A stretch of 64,000 nucleotides of DNA from Longimicrobium sp. (GTDB lineage: Bacteria; Gemmatimonadota; Gemmatimonadetes; Longimicrobiales; Longimicrobiaceae), in contig NZ_DATIND010000061.1 in the NCBI RefSeq assembly GCF_035474595.1, positions 1 through 64,000 of the forward strand, written 5' to 3'. The notes under the pieces are model-generated. The model was not told the DNA's origin and did no database searches. It worked only from the letters and a program-made list of their open reading frames with translations. This document shows positions 8,138 through 16,894 of this stretch, piece after piece. How positions within the stretch are numbered: position 1 is the stretch's first letter; each line of letters opens with the position of its first letter. The position numbers were made by a program, and so were the translations under genes.

Positions 8138-8704
8138 TCAGCGGATGCCGAGTGCGGTGCGGTGGATGCGGCTTTCCAGCGTGCCGGTGGTCGAGCAGGG
8201 GACCATGCCGTTGCTGTTGCCGCTGGTGCGGTCCACCGCCACGCCCTGCACCGTCGTCTCCACCGTGTTGCCGCCGCCGGGGTTGGGACGCACCGTGGAG
8301 ATGACGGCGAGGTAGATCTGCTCGCGGTCCGCGCGCACCGAGGTCATGGTCTCGCCGCAGTTCACGAAGCGGCTCAGCGGCTCGCCGTTCAGGTTGTAGC
8401 GCACGGCCATGCGCGGGTTGCCCACGCGGTGCGCGTCCGGGTCCACCAGCGTGGGCGGCACGTGCAGGATGGTGTACGCCGCCGCCAGCGCGCGCATGGT
8501 CGAGTCGGTGCTCATCGTGGTCTGCGCGGCCACGCCGGTGGCGGTCAGCGTTGCCATGTCGGTGCCGCCCTCGGGCATGGCGATGCCGCGCTGCGTGTTG
8601 GTGAAGACCGTGCGGGTCGTGGCCGGCTCCGGGGTGCCGCCCGACGCGCAGGCGGCGGCTACGGCGGCAAGGGCCAGTGCGGCGAGCGGGAGCGTGCGCT
8701 TCAT
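8138..8704 (-). CDS. Lipoprotein of unknown function
   Basis: A 188-residue protein with signal MKRTLPLAALALAAVAAAC and a lipobox ending at that Cys, so it is lipid-anchored. The mature part has one Cys pair (FVNCGE, MVPCSTTG) and a beta-rich pattern with no known motif. Gly/Thr-rich stretch near residue 155 (PNPGGGNTVETTVQG) is a likely loop. It is a single-gene unit: a strong terminator follows and a hairpin lies upstream. Confidence 0.75.
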   Translation of the reverse strand: MKRTLPLAALALAAVAAACASGGTPEPATTRTVFTNTQRGIAMPEGGTDMATLTATGVAAQTTMSTDSTMRALAAAYTILHVPPTLVDPDAHRVGNPRMAVRYNLNGEPLSRFVNCGETMTSVRADREQIYLAVISTVRPNPGGGNTVETTVQGVAVDRTSGNSNGMVPCSTTGTLESRIHRTALGIR

Positions 8705-8835
8705 GGGATCGCGGAGGTGGCGTGGGGGATCGGATGAGATGAATCGCGCGGGAGATTTCACGCTCAATCTTGCACGATGCGCCGCGCGGCGAAAGCCGGA
8801 CGTCGCCCGCGCGCTCCGCATCACCCCCCGACGGA

Positions 8836-8873
8836 CGAGAGGCCGGCTCCCCGCGCGGGAAGCCGGCCTCTCG
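8836..8873. terminator. Intergenic 13-bp hairpin
   Basis: CGAGAGGCCGGCT pairs perfectly with AGCCGGCCTCTCG around a 12-base loop. It lies between two minus-strand genes, in the gap 8705-9004, and would end the nuclease transcript arriving from the right. Confidence 0.65.
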
Positions 8874-9004
8874 TCGTCGAAGGCGCCCTGGCTGCTCCAG
8901 TCCACCGCACCCGTCCCGTCGTCACTCCGCAGCAGCCAGGGCAGGGGGCGAATGTATCTCCCCTGCCCCACCCCGGCCACCCTGCGGCGGGTGTTCGGGG
9001 GACG

Positions 9005-10108
9005 CTATTTCTCCGCCTTCTCCTCCTTCTTCGCCGGCTCGTACAGCCGCAGCGTAGCCTTCAGCCGCGCGCCGAAGCGGTACAGGTCGTCGATGCGGTC
9101 GATGGCCACACGCTCCTCCTGCCGGTCGCCGGCGTCGAAGAAGCCCACGTACTTCTGCGCGGTGTTGAAGTGCAGGCGGCAGAGCGGCTTGCGGTTGTTG
9201 TCGTCCAGCAGGATGCCGAAGTAGCTCTTCACGTCGCGCGGGGTGATGCGAGCCGGGTCCACCTCCTCGCGCAGGATGGCCTTCACGATGAAGTAGGCTT
9301 CGCGCTCGTCGTCCGTCGTCACCACCTCCGCCTCCTTCGCGGGCGCCTCGGCGGGCGCGGGGGCGGCGGCTTCCTGCGCGGCGGCCTCGGCCGGGTCGCG
9401 CTCCAGCGCGGACTTCAGGCGGTCGCTGATCTGGTCGTTCACGAACTGGCGCACGGCCTTCTGCACGATGGGCTTGAACTGGTCGCGCACCGCCTGCGTC
9501 ACCCGTCCCGTATACACCGCGCCGATGAAGAAGCGCACCCAGTCGTCCGACGGCGCGGCGAGCTGCTCGGCCATCACCCGCTTGATCTCGCGCGCGTACT
9601 TCAGCTCCCCCGCCGTCTCCACGATGGCCGCCTGGTCGAAGTGCGGCTTGGTCATCTTCTTCAGTTCGCTCACCACCGCTTCCTGGATGTCGAACAGGTT
9701 GAACTCCAAAAACGGCTTGGTGTCCATCTTGTTCGGCTCCTCCAGGTCGCTGAAGAAGCGGTAGATGACGCCGTTGGTGAGCACGCCCACGCGCGCCTGC
9801 GTGACGGTGAAGTAGCGGAAGAGCTGCGTGGGCGTCACGCGGTCCAGGTTGGTGCCGACCGACTTGCACTCGAACAGCATCACCACCTGCCCGTCCTTCA
9901 GCACCGCGTAGTCCACCTTCTCGCCCTTCTTGATGCCGACGTCGCAGTTCAGCTCGGGCGTGACCTCGGCCGGGTCGAACACGTTGTAGCCCAGCGCGTT
10001 GATGAACGGCATCACGATGGCGTTCTTGGTCGCTTCCTCGGTGAGAAGCATGTTCACCTGCTTGGAGACGCGCGTGGCCAGCGCCTGGAGCATGTCGATG
10101 AAGTCCAT
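9005..10108 (-). CDS. HsdR_N-type (type I restriction R N-terminal) nuclease-like protein
   Basis: A 367-residue soluble protein. Residues 1-200 match the N-terminal nuclease domain of type I restriction R subunits: the PD-(D/E)xK core is D66 in KVDYAVLKDG followed by E80-C-K82 in LFECKS, and QLFRYF follows as the family's Q-x(3)-Y-like motif. There is no helicase domain and no HsdM or HsdS gene nearby, so this is not a working type I system. Residues 235-270 are an Ala/Glu/Pro-rich linker, and 270-345 form a small second domain (KAILREEVDPARITPRD). The N-terminal extension before MDFIDML is not conserved-looking, so 10108 is chosen. Confidence 0.82.
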   Translation of the reverse strand: MDFIDMLQALATRVSKQVNMLLTEEATKNAIVMPFINALGYNVFDPAEVTPELNCDVGIKKGEKVDYAVLKDGQVVMLFECKSVGTNLDRVTPTQLFRYFTVTQARVGVLTNGVIYRFFSDLEEPNKMDTKPFLEFNLFDIQEAVVSELKKMTKPHFDQAAIVETAGELKYAREIKRVMAEQLAAPSDDWVRFFIGAVYTGRVTQAVRDQFKPIVQKAVRQFVNDQISDRLKSALERDPAEAAAQEAAAPAPAEAPAKEAEVVTTDDEREAYFIVKAILREEVDPARITPRDVKSYFGILLDDNNRKPLCRLHFNTAQKYVGFFDAGDRQEERVAIDRIDDLYRFGARLKATLRLYEPAKKEEKAEK

Positions 10109-10234
10109 GGAGATTCGGGGGATGGGGAAGGGTGGAGCGGAGGGCGTCGATCGGGACAATGAAGAGAATACTGCCTCGGGCCGCTCTTCGCACCCGTTCG
10201 ACGGACCTGACGACGGATGTTCTCGTACTGGGCA

Positions 10235-10293
10235 GATCTCACGCGGAGGCGCTTGGCGTGCACCTCCGCGTCTCCGCGTCTCCGCGTGAGATC
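10235..10293. repeat. GATCTCACGCGGAG palindrome, copy 1
   Basis: GATCTCACGCGGAG at 10235-10248 is exactly inverted at 10280-10293, with extra CTCCGCGT units inside. Same family at 12527-12601 and 32008-32066. Confidence 0.75.
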
Positions 10294-10493
10294 CAGCGAT
10301 GCCTGGGAAGCGAGCGGGAACATCGTGGAACGAAAGGGGATCTCATCTCCCGCCGATGGCCGATCCTGATCTCCATTCCCACCCGCGCTACTTGTGCGCG
10401 CGCGGGCGGAGCCGCAGGATTCCGGATCTGCCCGATCCACCCGCGGCGCATCCGATTCGCCGCGCATCGTACGACCCGCACCCCGGGGCTCCC

Positions 10494-12446
10494 TTGGACC
10501 GACGCTCGTTCTTCCGGCAGGGCGCGCAGGCCGCGCTCGCACTCGGCATCCTTCCGCAGCTGGACCGCGGCGGCCTGCTGGCGCAGGCCATCGGCGCGCA
10601 GAGCGCGTTCGGACGGCTGCGCGACCGCTACTTCGTGAAGGTGCTCGATCTCAACCCCGTTACCGCGACGTATCTCGGCGGCGACGCGTACTCGCCCGAG
10701 CTGCGCGACATCAACACCCGCTACCGCGACTGGACGCGGGCCGCGCTGCAGCGCGAGCTCGCCTTCTACCGCGAGATCAAGGCGGCGCGCGACGCCATCG
10801 CCCCGTCGACGCTCACGGCCGAGGAGCGCATCGACTGGGAGGTGCTGGGCGCGCAGCTGGACTTCATCCTCCACCAGGTGGGCGACCAGCGCTACTACGA
10901 GCGCTCGGTGGACACCTACGTGGCCGAGCCCTTCCGCGGCGTGGACTGGCAGATCCAGCAGATGACCGACGCCGGCAACGGGCTGCTGGGGACCGAGGAT
11001 GAGTGGGAGATGGTGGCGAAGCGCGTCGCCAGCATCCCCGCGTACCTGGACGCCGCGCGCGCGAACCTGCTGGCGGGGAAGCAGCGCGGCAACCTGCCCG
11101 ACTGGCGGATGGTGGAGCGCGACGGGATCGCCGGCAGCCGCTCGAACGCCGACTACTTCCGCACCACGCTGGGCGAGCAGGCGCAAAAGTTCATCGGCAG
11201 CCGCGGCTTCGGCGGGGCCATGCTGGCGCGCATCGGGCAGGCGTCGGCCGCCGCGGCCCAGGCGTGGACGCGCTTCGCGGAGTTCCTGCAGCAGACCTAC
11301 GGAACCGACCGCACCGACCGCTTCGCCGTGGGCACGCAGGAGTACGAGTGGCGGCTGCGCAACAACCTGCGCGAGACGCGCACGGCGGCGCAGCTGTACG
11401 ACTACGGCCAGCAGCAGGTGGAGGTCTACCAGAACCGCATCTACGAGGTGGCGCAGGCCATCTCCCGGCAGAACAACCTGGGGCTGCCGTTCGGCACGCG
11501 CGACGAGAAGAACGCCAGCGTGCGCGCGGTGATGGAGTCGCTGGGAAAGGACGCGCCGCGGAGCGACGAGGAGCTGCTGCAGTGGTACGTGGACGCCGGC
11601 CGCCGCGCCGTCACGTACGGCCGCGAGCGCCAGCTCTTCGACATCCCCGCCGACTACCGGCTGGACGTGTACCCCACGCCCCCGGTGCTGCGCAGCACCA
11701 TCGACGCGGCGTACTACTCGGCGCCGCCGTTCAAGAAGACCGGCGTGGGGCGGTTCTATCTCACCCCCACGGGGAACGATCCGGCCGCGCTGCGCGAGAA
11801 CAACCGCTCCTCCGTGGCCGACACGGCCATCCACGAGGGGTTCCCGGGGCACGACTGGCACTTCAAGTACATGACGCAGCACGCGAACGAGATCTCCAAC
11901 ATCCGCTGGCTGACGCCGGGCGCGGTGGAGGACAGCAGCTCGATGTGGGAGGACTCGATGGCGGCGGAAGGGTGGGCGCTGTACGCCGAGGAGCTGATGA
12001 GCGAGGCCACGGCGGACCGTCCGTACGGCTTCTACACGCCGGGCGAGTACATGTACGAGCTGCAGGGCCAGCTCCTGCGCGCCGTGCGCATCGTGGTGGA
12101 CGTGGGGCTTCACACCGGGCGCATGACCTTCGACCAGGCGGTGGACTACTTCAACGCCAACGTGAACTTCTTCCCCGGCGCGCGCGCGAAGGCGGCGAGC
12201 GACCCGGCGGCGAAGGCGGTGGCCGAGGGCGCGCAGCGGGCCATCTACCGTTACAGCAAGTGGCCCACGCAGGCCATCACCTACAACCTGGGGAAGACGG
12301 CCATCCAGTCGCTCCGCGACGCGTACCGGCAGGCGAAGGGCAGCGCCTACACCGCCAAGGACTTCCACGAGCGGCTGATGCGGATGGGCACCATCCCCGC
12401 CACGTACTTCCGCGAGTACTTCCTGGCCACGGCGAACACACGCTGA
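10494..12446 (+). CDS. Tat-exported DUF885 family metallohydrolase-like protein
   Basis: About 650 residues. The start LDRRSFFRQGAQAALALGIL is a twin-arginine signal, so TTG at 10494 is preferred; ATG at 10356 is the in-frame alternative but codes for a run unlike a signal. The body is all-alpha like DUF885/M32-type carboxypeptidases. HEGFPGH (H447, E448, H453) is the HExxH-like zinc site, and a downstream EDSMAAEGWALYAEEL supplies the third ligand Glu typical of this family. The C-terminal ITYNLGKTAIQSLRDAYRQAKG is also family-like. Role is probably exported peptide hydrolysis, not proven. Confidence 0.85.
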   Translation: MDRRSFFRQGAQAALALGILPQLDRGGLLAQAIGAQSAFGRLRDRYFVKVLDLNPVTATYLGGDAYSPELRDINTRYRDWTRAALQRELAFYREIKAARDAIAPSTLTAEERIDWEVLGAQLDFILHQVGDQRYYERSVDTYVAEPFRGVDWQIQQMTDAGNGLLGTEDEWEMVAKRVASIPAYLDAARANLLAGKQRGNLPDWRMVERDGIAGSRSNADYFRTTLGEQAQKFIGSRGFGGAMLARIGQASAAAAQAWTRFAEFLQQTYGTDRTDRFAVGTQEYEWRLRNNLRETRTAAQLYDYGQQQVEVYQNRIYEVAQAISRQNNLGLPFGTRDEKNASVRAVMESLGKDAPRSDEELLQWYVDAGRRAVTYGRERQLFDIPADYRLDVYPTPPVLRSTIDAAYYSAPPFKKTGVGRFYLTPTGNDPAALRENNRSSVADTAIHEGFPGHDWHFKYMTQHANEISNIRWLTPGAVEDSSSMWEDSMAAEGWALYAEELMSEATADRPYGFYTPGEYMYELQGQLLRAVRIVVDVGLHTGRMTFDQAVDYFNANVNFFPGARAKAASDPAAKAVAEGAQRAIYRYSKWPTQAITYNLGKTAIQSLRDAYRQAKGSAYTAKDFHERLMRMGTIPATYFREYFLATANTR

Positions 12447-12470
12447 CGGTAAGGGACGGAAGATGGAAAT

Positions 12471-12498
12471 CGGCCGGAGCGCGAACGTGCTCCGGCCG
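12471..12498 (+). terminator. Terminator after the DUF885 gene
   Basis: CGGCCGGAGC and GCTCCGGCCG form a perfect 10-bp stem, followed by GTTCTTCT. Confidence 0.8.
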
Positions 12499-12526
12499 GT
12501 TCTTCTGCGTCTCCCCGGCATCGCGG

Positions 12527-12601
12527 GATCTCACGCGGAGACGCGGAGACGCGGAGGTGTTCGTCCTGCTCCTCCGCGTCTCGGCGGCTCCGCGTGAGGT
12601 C
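12527..12601. repeat. GATCTCACGCGGAG palindrome, copy 2
   Basis: GATCTCACGCGGAG at 12527-12540 and CTCCGCGTGAGGTC at 12588-12601 form the outer arms (one mismatch). The inside holds three ACGCGGAG-type units and their inverse. Confidence 0.75.
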
Positions 12602-12694
12602 AAGGATGGTGGAGGATTCACGGCGAACGTAGCTTGGGCGGAAGTCAATCGATTCTCCGCGTGCTCTTCATCTCCATTCCGCCCCCTTCTCCCC

Positions 12695-13564
12695 ATGTTC
12701 AATCCCATCCGGCTCCTGCTGTCTCTCGCCGTGTGCGCGAGCGCCGCCGCGGCCACCTCGCCGCCGCCTGCGCTGCTGTATGCGGGGATTCCCTGGCGCG
12801 TTCCGGCGGACAGCGCGCGGGCGCGGCTGGAGGCGCAGGGGTTCACGTACGGACGCGAGGACCGGTTCCACGACCTGTACTTCCATCGCGGCGACGGCAC
12901 GCTGCTGAAGGCGGAGATGCAGGACGGGCGGCTGGTGGGGATCGTGGTCGCGGACATGGCGCGGCGCGCGGCGGTGGACCCGCGCTTCGCCGCGCTGGTG
13001 GACTCGTTCACGGCGGCGCACGGAAAGCCGGACTCCGTCACCGCGACGTACGCGCACTGGGAGGCGGGGCTGTCGGAGCTGGTGATGTACGTCTCGTTCG
13101 ACGGCGCCGTGCGGCACGTGGAGCTCGACTGGATGGGACCGGGCGAGCTGGACGAGATGGACCGCCGCTACCAGACGGTGCGCGATTCCAGCGACCTGTC
13201 GCTCCCCGCGCTGCCGGCGGGCTACACCATCGTGCGCCACACCGGCCTCGCGCGCACGTCGGTCGACACGGCCAGGCTGGCGCGGCGCGCGGGCGGGGTG
13301 CTGCACGGCCGCTTCCGCATCGAGTACGTGCGGCCGGTGGGGCCGGACTCGGCCTCGTTCGACTCGGCCGAGTACGAGATGGACTTCGACTGCGCGCAGG
13401 GGCGCACGCGCCTGGCCGCGCGCAGCATGCGCCTGCACGGCGCCGTCCGCCACGCCGACACCTACAACGGGCTTCCATGGGAGACGCCGCGCCCGGACGG
13501 CCACTACGCCCGCGGGCTGAAGGCCGCCTGCGCCGCGGCGTCGGTGCTCCGCCCGGCCCGCTGA
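12695..13564 (+). CDS. Exported protein, paralogue of the 2735-3637 product (N-terminal module)
   Basis: A 289-residue protein with a Sec signal (residues 1-20). After it, [22 protein letters not shown] matches the layout FPGIAWGEPYARTASVLQGMGF of the protein at 2735-3637, and both continue with a beta-rich domain of about 120 residues. The C-terminal part ([25 protein letters not shown]) keeps a D-C-x(2)-G motif that also appears there as IDCSGGR. Function unknown; an exported, possibly surface-bound, binding protein is inferred. The ATG was chosen because the signal starts there. Confidence 0.72.
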   Translation: MFNPIRLLLSLAVCASAAAATSPPPALLYAGIPWRVPADSARARLEAQGFTYGREDRFHDLYFHRGDGTLLKAEMQDGRLVGIVVADMARRAAVDPRFAALVDSFTAAHGKPDSVTATYAHWEAGLSELVMYVSFDGAVRHVELDWMGPGELDEMDRRYQTVRDSSDLSLPALPAGYTIVRHTGLARTSVDTARLARRAGGVLHGRFRIEYVRPVGPDSASFDSAEYEMDFDCAQGRTRLAARSMRLHGAVRHADTYNGLPWETPRPDGHYARGLKAACAAASVLRPAR

Positions 13565-13582
13565 TCGCCGTCCGTCGAGGGT

Positions 13583-13604
13583 CCGCGGGAGCGAAATCCC
13601 GCGG
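13583..13604. terminator. Short hairpin before the permease gene
   Basis: CCGCGGGA-GCGAAA-TCCCGCGG, perfect 8-bp stem, 19 bases after the preceding stop. Confidence 0.5.
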
Positions 13605-13700
13605 CTCCCTTGCGAAAACGGCGCGGCGCCGCATGCTTGTCTCCATCCTGCCCGTCCATCTCCCATCTCCATCCCCATCTCCCGACCCTTGAGGACACGC

Positions 13701-15068
13701 ATGCCCGATCGCGACGACGGAGGGTTCCTGCCGCACTGGAAGCTGAAGGAGGAAGGCGTCATCGGCCCCGAGGAGCGATTGCCTTGGGGGCAGACGATGG
13801 TGATCGGCATCCAGCACGTGTTCGCCATGTTCGGCGCGACGGTGCTGGTGCCCATCCTGATGGGCTTCGACCCCAACACCGCCATCTTCTTCTCCGGCAT
13901 CGGCACGCTGATCTTCTTCCTGGTGGTGGGCGGGCGGGTGCCGAGCTACCTGGGCTCCAGCTTCGCGTTCGTCTCGGTGGTGCTGGTGTCTACCGGGTAC
14001 CGGCCGCCGGGGCCCAACCCCAACATCGGCGTGGCGCTGGGCGGGATCATCGCGGCGGGGGCGGTCTACGCGGTGATCGGGGTAATCGTGATGTTCGCCG
14101 GCTACCGCTGGGTGGAGCGGCTGATGCCGCCGGTGGTGACCGGCGCCGTGGTCGCGGTGATCGGGCTGAACCTGGCGCCGGTGGCCATCCGCGACGTGGG
14201 CGGCAGCCCGTTCGCCACCGCCATCGGCCTGGCGACGGCGCTGGCCGCGGCCGCGGTGGCCGTGTACGCGCCGGGGATGCTGCGGCGCCTGCCCATCCTG
14301 CTGGGCGGCGTGATCGGCTACGCCCTCTACGCGCTGCTGGCCAACTGGATGGGGATGGGAAAGGCGATCGACTTCACCGCGCTCGCCGCCGCGCCGTGGA
14401 TCGGGCTGCCGCACTTCTCCGCCCCGGTGTTCCGCAAGGACGTGATGACGCTGTTCGCGCCCGTCGCCGTGATCCTCGTGGCGGAGAACCTGGGGCACGT
14501 GAAGGCGGTGGGCGCCATGACCGGGCGCAGCCTGGACCGCTGGCTGGGCCGCGCCTTCCTGGGCGACGCGGTGGCGTGCATGGTGGCGGCCACGGGCGGC
14601 GGCACCGGGGTGACGACCTACGCCGAGAACATCGGGGTGATGGCGGTGACGCGGATCTACTCGACGCTGATCTTCGTGGTGGCGTCGGTGGTGGCCATCG
14701 CGATGGGGTTCAGCCCCAAGTTCGGCGCGCTGATCGGCACCATCCCGGTCCCCGTCCTCGGCGGGCTGTCGATTGTGCTGTTCGGGCTGATCGCGGCCAC
14801 GGGCGGGCGGATCTGGGTGCAGAACCGGGTGGACTTCTCCGACAGCCGCAACCTGGTGGTCGCGGCGGTGACGCTGACGCTGGGCGCGGGGAACCTGGAG
14901 CTGAAGCTGGGCGACTTCTCCATCGGCGGCATCGGCACCGCCACGTTCGGCGCCATCATCCTCTACCAGCTGCTGGGCGGCGGCCGCCCGCGCAGCGACC
15001 CGGCCTCCGCCGACGGCGCGGTCTCTCTTCCTCCCGAATCAAATCCCGAGGCGGCGATCAGCCACTGA
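13701..15068 (+). CDS. NCS2 family nucleobase permease (UraA/uracil-xanthine type)
   Basis: A 455-residue inner-membrane proton symporter for a purine or pyrimidine base, with the usual 14 hydrophobic spans. Family motifs seen: [18 protein letters not shown] in TM1, SSFAFVS in TM3, AENLGH (E262, H266) in TM8 and [14 protein letters not shown] with E309 in TM10; the last two hold the substrate- and proton-binding residues of UraA. The first 20 residues and the last 25 are hydrophilic. GAGG at 13690-13693 supports ATG 13701. The exact base cannot be read from the motif; uracil is most likely given the UraA-like TM8. Confidence 0.88.
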   Translation: MPDRDDGGFLPHWKLKEEGVIGPEERLPWGQTMVIGIQHVFAMFGATVLVPILMGFDPNTAIFFSGIGTLIFFLVVGGRVPSYLGSSFAFVSVVLVSTGYRPPGPNPNIGVALGGIIAAGAVYAVIGVIVMFAGYRWVERLMPPVVTGAVVAVIGLNLAPVAIRDVGGSPFATAIGLATALAAAAVAVYAPGMLRRLPILLGGVIGYALYALLANWMGMGKAIDFTALAAAPWIGLPHFSAPVFRKDVMTLFAPVAVILVAENLGHVKAVGAMTGRSLDRWLGRAFLGDAVACMVAATGGGTGVTTYAENIGVMAVTRIYSTLIFVVASVVAIAMGFSPKFGALIGTIPVPVLGGLSIVLFGLIAATGGRIWVQNRVDFSDSRNLVVAAVTLTLGAGNLELKLGDFSIGGIGTATFGAIILYQLLGGGRPRSDPASADGAVSLPPESNPEAAISH

Positions 15069-15093
15069 GCGAGAGCTCACCTCTCGCTCACCG

Positions 15094-15146
15094 GCGGCTG
15101 AAGCCGCAGCAACAACCACGGGAAGCCTCGCAAACCGCGCGAGGCT
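15094..15146 (+). repeat. Two-hairpin repeat, copy d
   Basis: GCGGC-TGAA-GCCGC, linker AGCAACAACCACGGGA, then AGCCTCGC/GCGAGGCT. All stems perfect. Confidence 0.85.
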
Positions 15147-15510
15147 GTCCGGCTCGGCGACCGGCTCCGGCTCGCTCCGGGCATCCGGAGCAAATGGATG
15201 CCAGGCCACAGTCCCGGAGGGACTTTGTGCTGTTGTTGCCCGGGAATTCCATTCCCGGCGAGCAAGGCTGTCCGGCTCGGCGACCGGCTCCGGCTCGCTC
15301 CGGGCATCCAGAGCGAGTGGATGCCGAGGCCACAGTCCCGCAGGGACTTTGTGCTGTTGTTGGCCGGGAATTCCATTCCCGGCGAGCAAGGCTGTCCGGC
15401 TCGGCGACCGGCTCCGGCTCGCTCCGGGCATCCGGAGCGAATGGATGCCGAGGCCACAGTCCCGCAGGGACTTCGTGCTGTTGTTGCCCGGGAATTCCAT
15501 TCCCGGTGCT
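15143..15510 (-). repeat. Three tandem copies of a 123-124 bp unit
   Basis: Units begin at 15143, 15266 and 15390, each with GGCTGTCCGGCTCGGCGACC, GCTCCGGGCATCC and one two-hairpin repeat (15210-15258, 15334-15382, 15458-15506: copies e, f, g) on the minus strand. Units differ at only a few positions, so the tripling is recent. They lie between the converging permease and GAF genes; no gene is seen in 15069-15517. Confidence 0.9.
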
Positions 15511-15517
15511 CGGGAGA

Positions 15518-16261
15518 TCAGCCGGTCACGGCCGCGGGCGCGTCGAAGACGGCGTCGTCGCGGAAGCGGGAGATGGCGAGCTTCACGTCGAGCGCCACGT
15601 TGCGGAAGCGGTCCGCGCACTCGGGCGGGATGGGCACGCGGGAGAAGAGGATCATGGCGTACAGGTCGCCGGTCATGTGGATGCCGCCGCAGCCCACCAC
15701 CGAGCGGATGCCGTACGAGCGCACGAAGTCCTGCGCGGGGATGGCCGGGTTCCCCAGCGCGTCGGCCACGTAGAAGATGTTGTACGTCTTCCCCTCCAGC
15801 CCGCGGATCAGCTCCGGGCGCGGGGCCACCACGTCGTCCAGGTCCAGCCCCATCTCGCGCACCAGCTGCGCGATCATCGGCGCCTGCTCCACGATGCGCG
15901 CGCTGGGGAGCGGGATGGCGCGGTGGCCGCGCGACTGCCGCGGATCGTTCCACTCCGGCTCCTGCCCGGCCGAGGCGAGCAGGACCAGCGCCTTCATCTC
16001 GTCCCACGGGCCGCGCCCGCCCATCAGCCCGGCCGCGAACGACTGCAGCTCCGGCCCCAGCCCGCCGTACGGGTGCGTCTTGTAGAAGCGCACCAGCGCG
16101 CACTCGCGCTCGCCGGTTTCGTCCACGAACGATTCGTGGAAGTAGCGCACCAGCGACCGCGCGGCCTCCTCCATCGTGGCCGCGTCCTTGGTGTCGCGCC
16201 GCAGGTCCAGCCCGCAGCGCAGCATCTCGGGAAGGTCGAACCGCCGTAGCGAAAACGTCAT
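15518..16261 (-). CDS. GAF-like sensory protein
   Basis: A 247-residue soluble protein. LVRYFHESFVDETGERECALVR, KTHPYGGLGPEL, LASAGQEPEWNDPRQSRGH and the closing YGIRSVVGCGG with DLYAMILFSRVPIP match a GAF-like module known from stand-alone proteins and sensor kinases. There is no output domain, so it probably acts with a partner. GGGAGAAGG just before the ATG is a good ribosome site. It follows the DUF4019 gene by 22 bases and is likely co-transcribed with it. Confidence 0.65.
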   Translation of the reverse strand: MTFSLRRFDLPEMLRCGLDLRRDTKDAATMEEAARSLVRYFHESFVDETGERECALVRFYKTHPYGGLGPELQSFAAGLMGGRGPWDEMKALVLLASAGQEPEWNDPRQSRGHRAIPLPSARIVEQAPMIAQLVREMGLDLDDVVAPRPELIRGLEGKTYNIFYVADALGNPAIPAQDFVRSYGIRSVVGCGGIHMTGDLYAMILFSRVPIPPECADRFRNVALDVKLAISRFRDDAVFDAPAAVTG

Positions 16262-16283
16262 CCTTCTCCCATTGTGCCGGCCG

Positions 16284-16643
16284 TCAGCGCACGAAGTAGC
16301 CGCCGACGCGCCACTCGCCGTCGGTGTCCAGCGCGGTGACCACCGTCTCCACCGCCTCCTTCTTCCGCTCGAACTCCGTCGCGTACTCCAGCACCACGTA
16401 CTCGCCGTCGGGGCCGCCGGGGATGGACTGGCGGTGCTGCGTGTCGCTCAGCTCGCGCGAGAGCGGGCGCCCGAAGATGCTGGTCACCTGCTCGAACGAG
16501 GCCTTCCACTTCGGCAGATCCACCAGCTGGCGAAAGAGCGACGAGGTGCGCGCCCACGTTTCCTCCACGTCGCCCGCGTCGATGCGCTCCAGCCACGCGT
16601 CCGCCGCCGCCGAGGCGTCGCCGATCATCTGTGTTTCGTCCAC
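16284..16643 (-). CDS. DUF4019 family protein
   Basis: A 119-residue soluble protein starting at GTG. AWLERIDAGDVEETWARTSSLF near the start and the ending AVETVVTALDTDGEWRVGGYFVR are typical of DUF4019, a small cystatin/NTF2-like fold of unknown role. Most members are exported, but no signal is visible here. First gene of a likely two-gene unit with the GAF-like protein. Confidence 0.78.
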   Translation of the reverse strand: MDETQMIGDASAAADAWLERIDAGDVEETWARTSSLFRQLVDLPKWKASFEQVTSIFGRPLSRELSDTQHRQSIPGGPDGEYVVLEYATEFERKKEAVETVVTALDTDGEWRVGGYFVR

Positions 16644-16694
16644 GATCCCGTCCCCGATTTTCGTTCGATTGCGGTTCGATCCCGGTCACGAAGG

Positions 16695-16741
16695 GCGATT
16701 GAAATCGCGGCAACAACGGCCCAAAGTCCGCCTTCGCGGAC
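16695..16741 (+). repeat. Two-hairpin repeat, copy h
   Basis: GCGAT-TGAA-ATCGC then linker GGCAACAACGGCCCAAA then GTCCGC-CTTC-GCGGAC. The first stem has T-A at its inner pair where other copies have A-T, C-G or G-C. Confidence 0.88.
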
Positions 16742-16821
16742 TCCCACTCCTGCCATCTCCGTGCGTATCACGCCCCCGGACAGCCTCGAACTCGCCCTCC
16801 CCCGCCTGAACCGAGCCGAAC

Positions 16822-16875
16822 AGCCTCGCGCAGTTTGCGAGGCTTCCCGTAGTTGTTGCTGCGACTTCAGTCGCC
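16822..16875 (-). repeat. Two-hairpin repeat, copy i
   Basis: Same variant as copy a: GCCTCGC/GCGAGGC and GCGAC-TGAA-GTCGC (minus-strand reading). It ends 20 bases before the stop of the SMP-30-like gene. Confidence 0.85.
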
Positions 16876-16894
16876 GGTGACCGGCTCGAAAATC

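Noticed and set aside
9005-10108. Working type I restriction system
   Set aside because: Only the N-terminal nuclease part is present; helicase, HsdM and HsdS are missing nearby.
15143-15510. CRISPR array
   Set aside because: Units are 123 bp, adjacent and near-identical with no unique spacers, and there are no cas genes.
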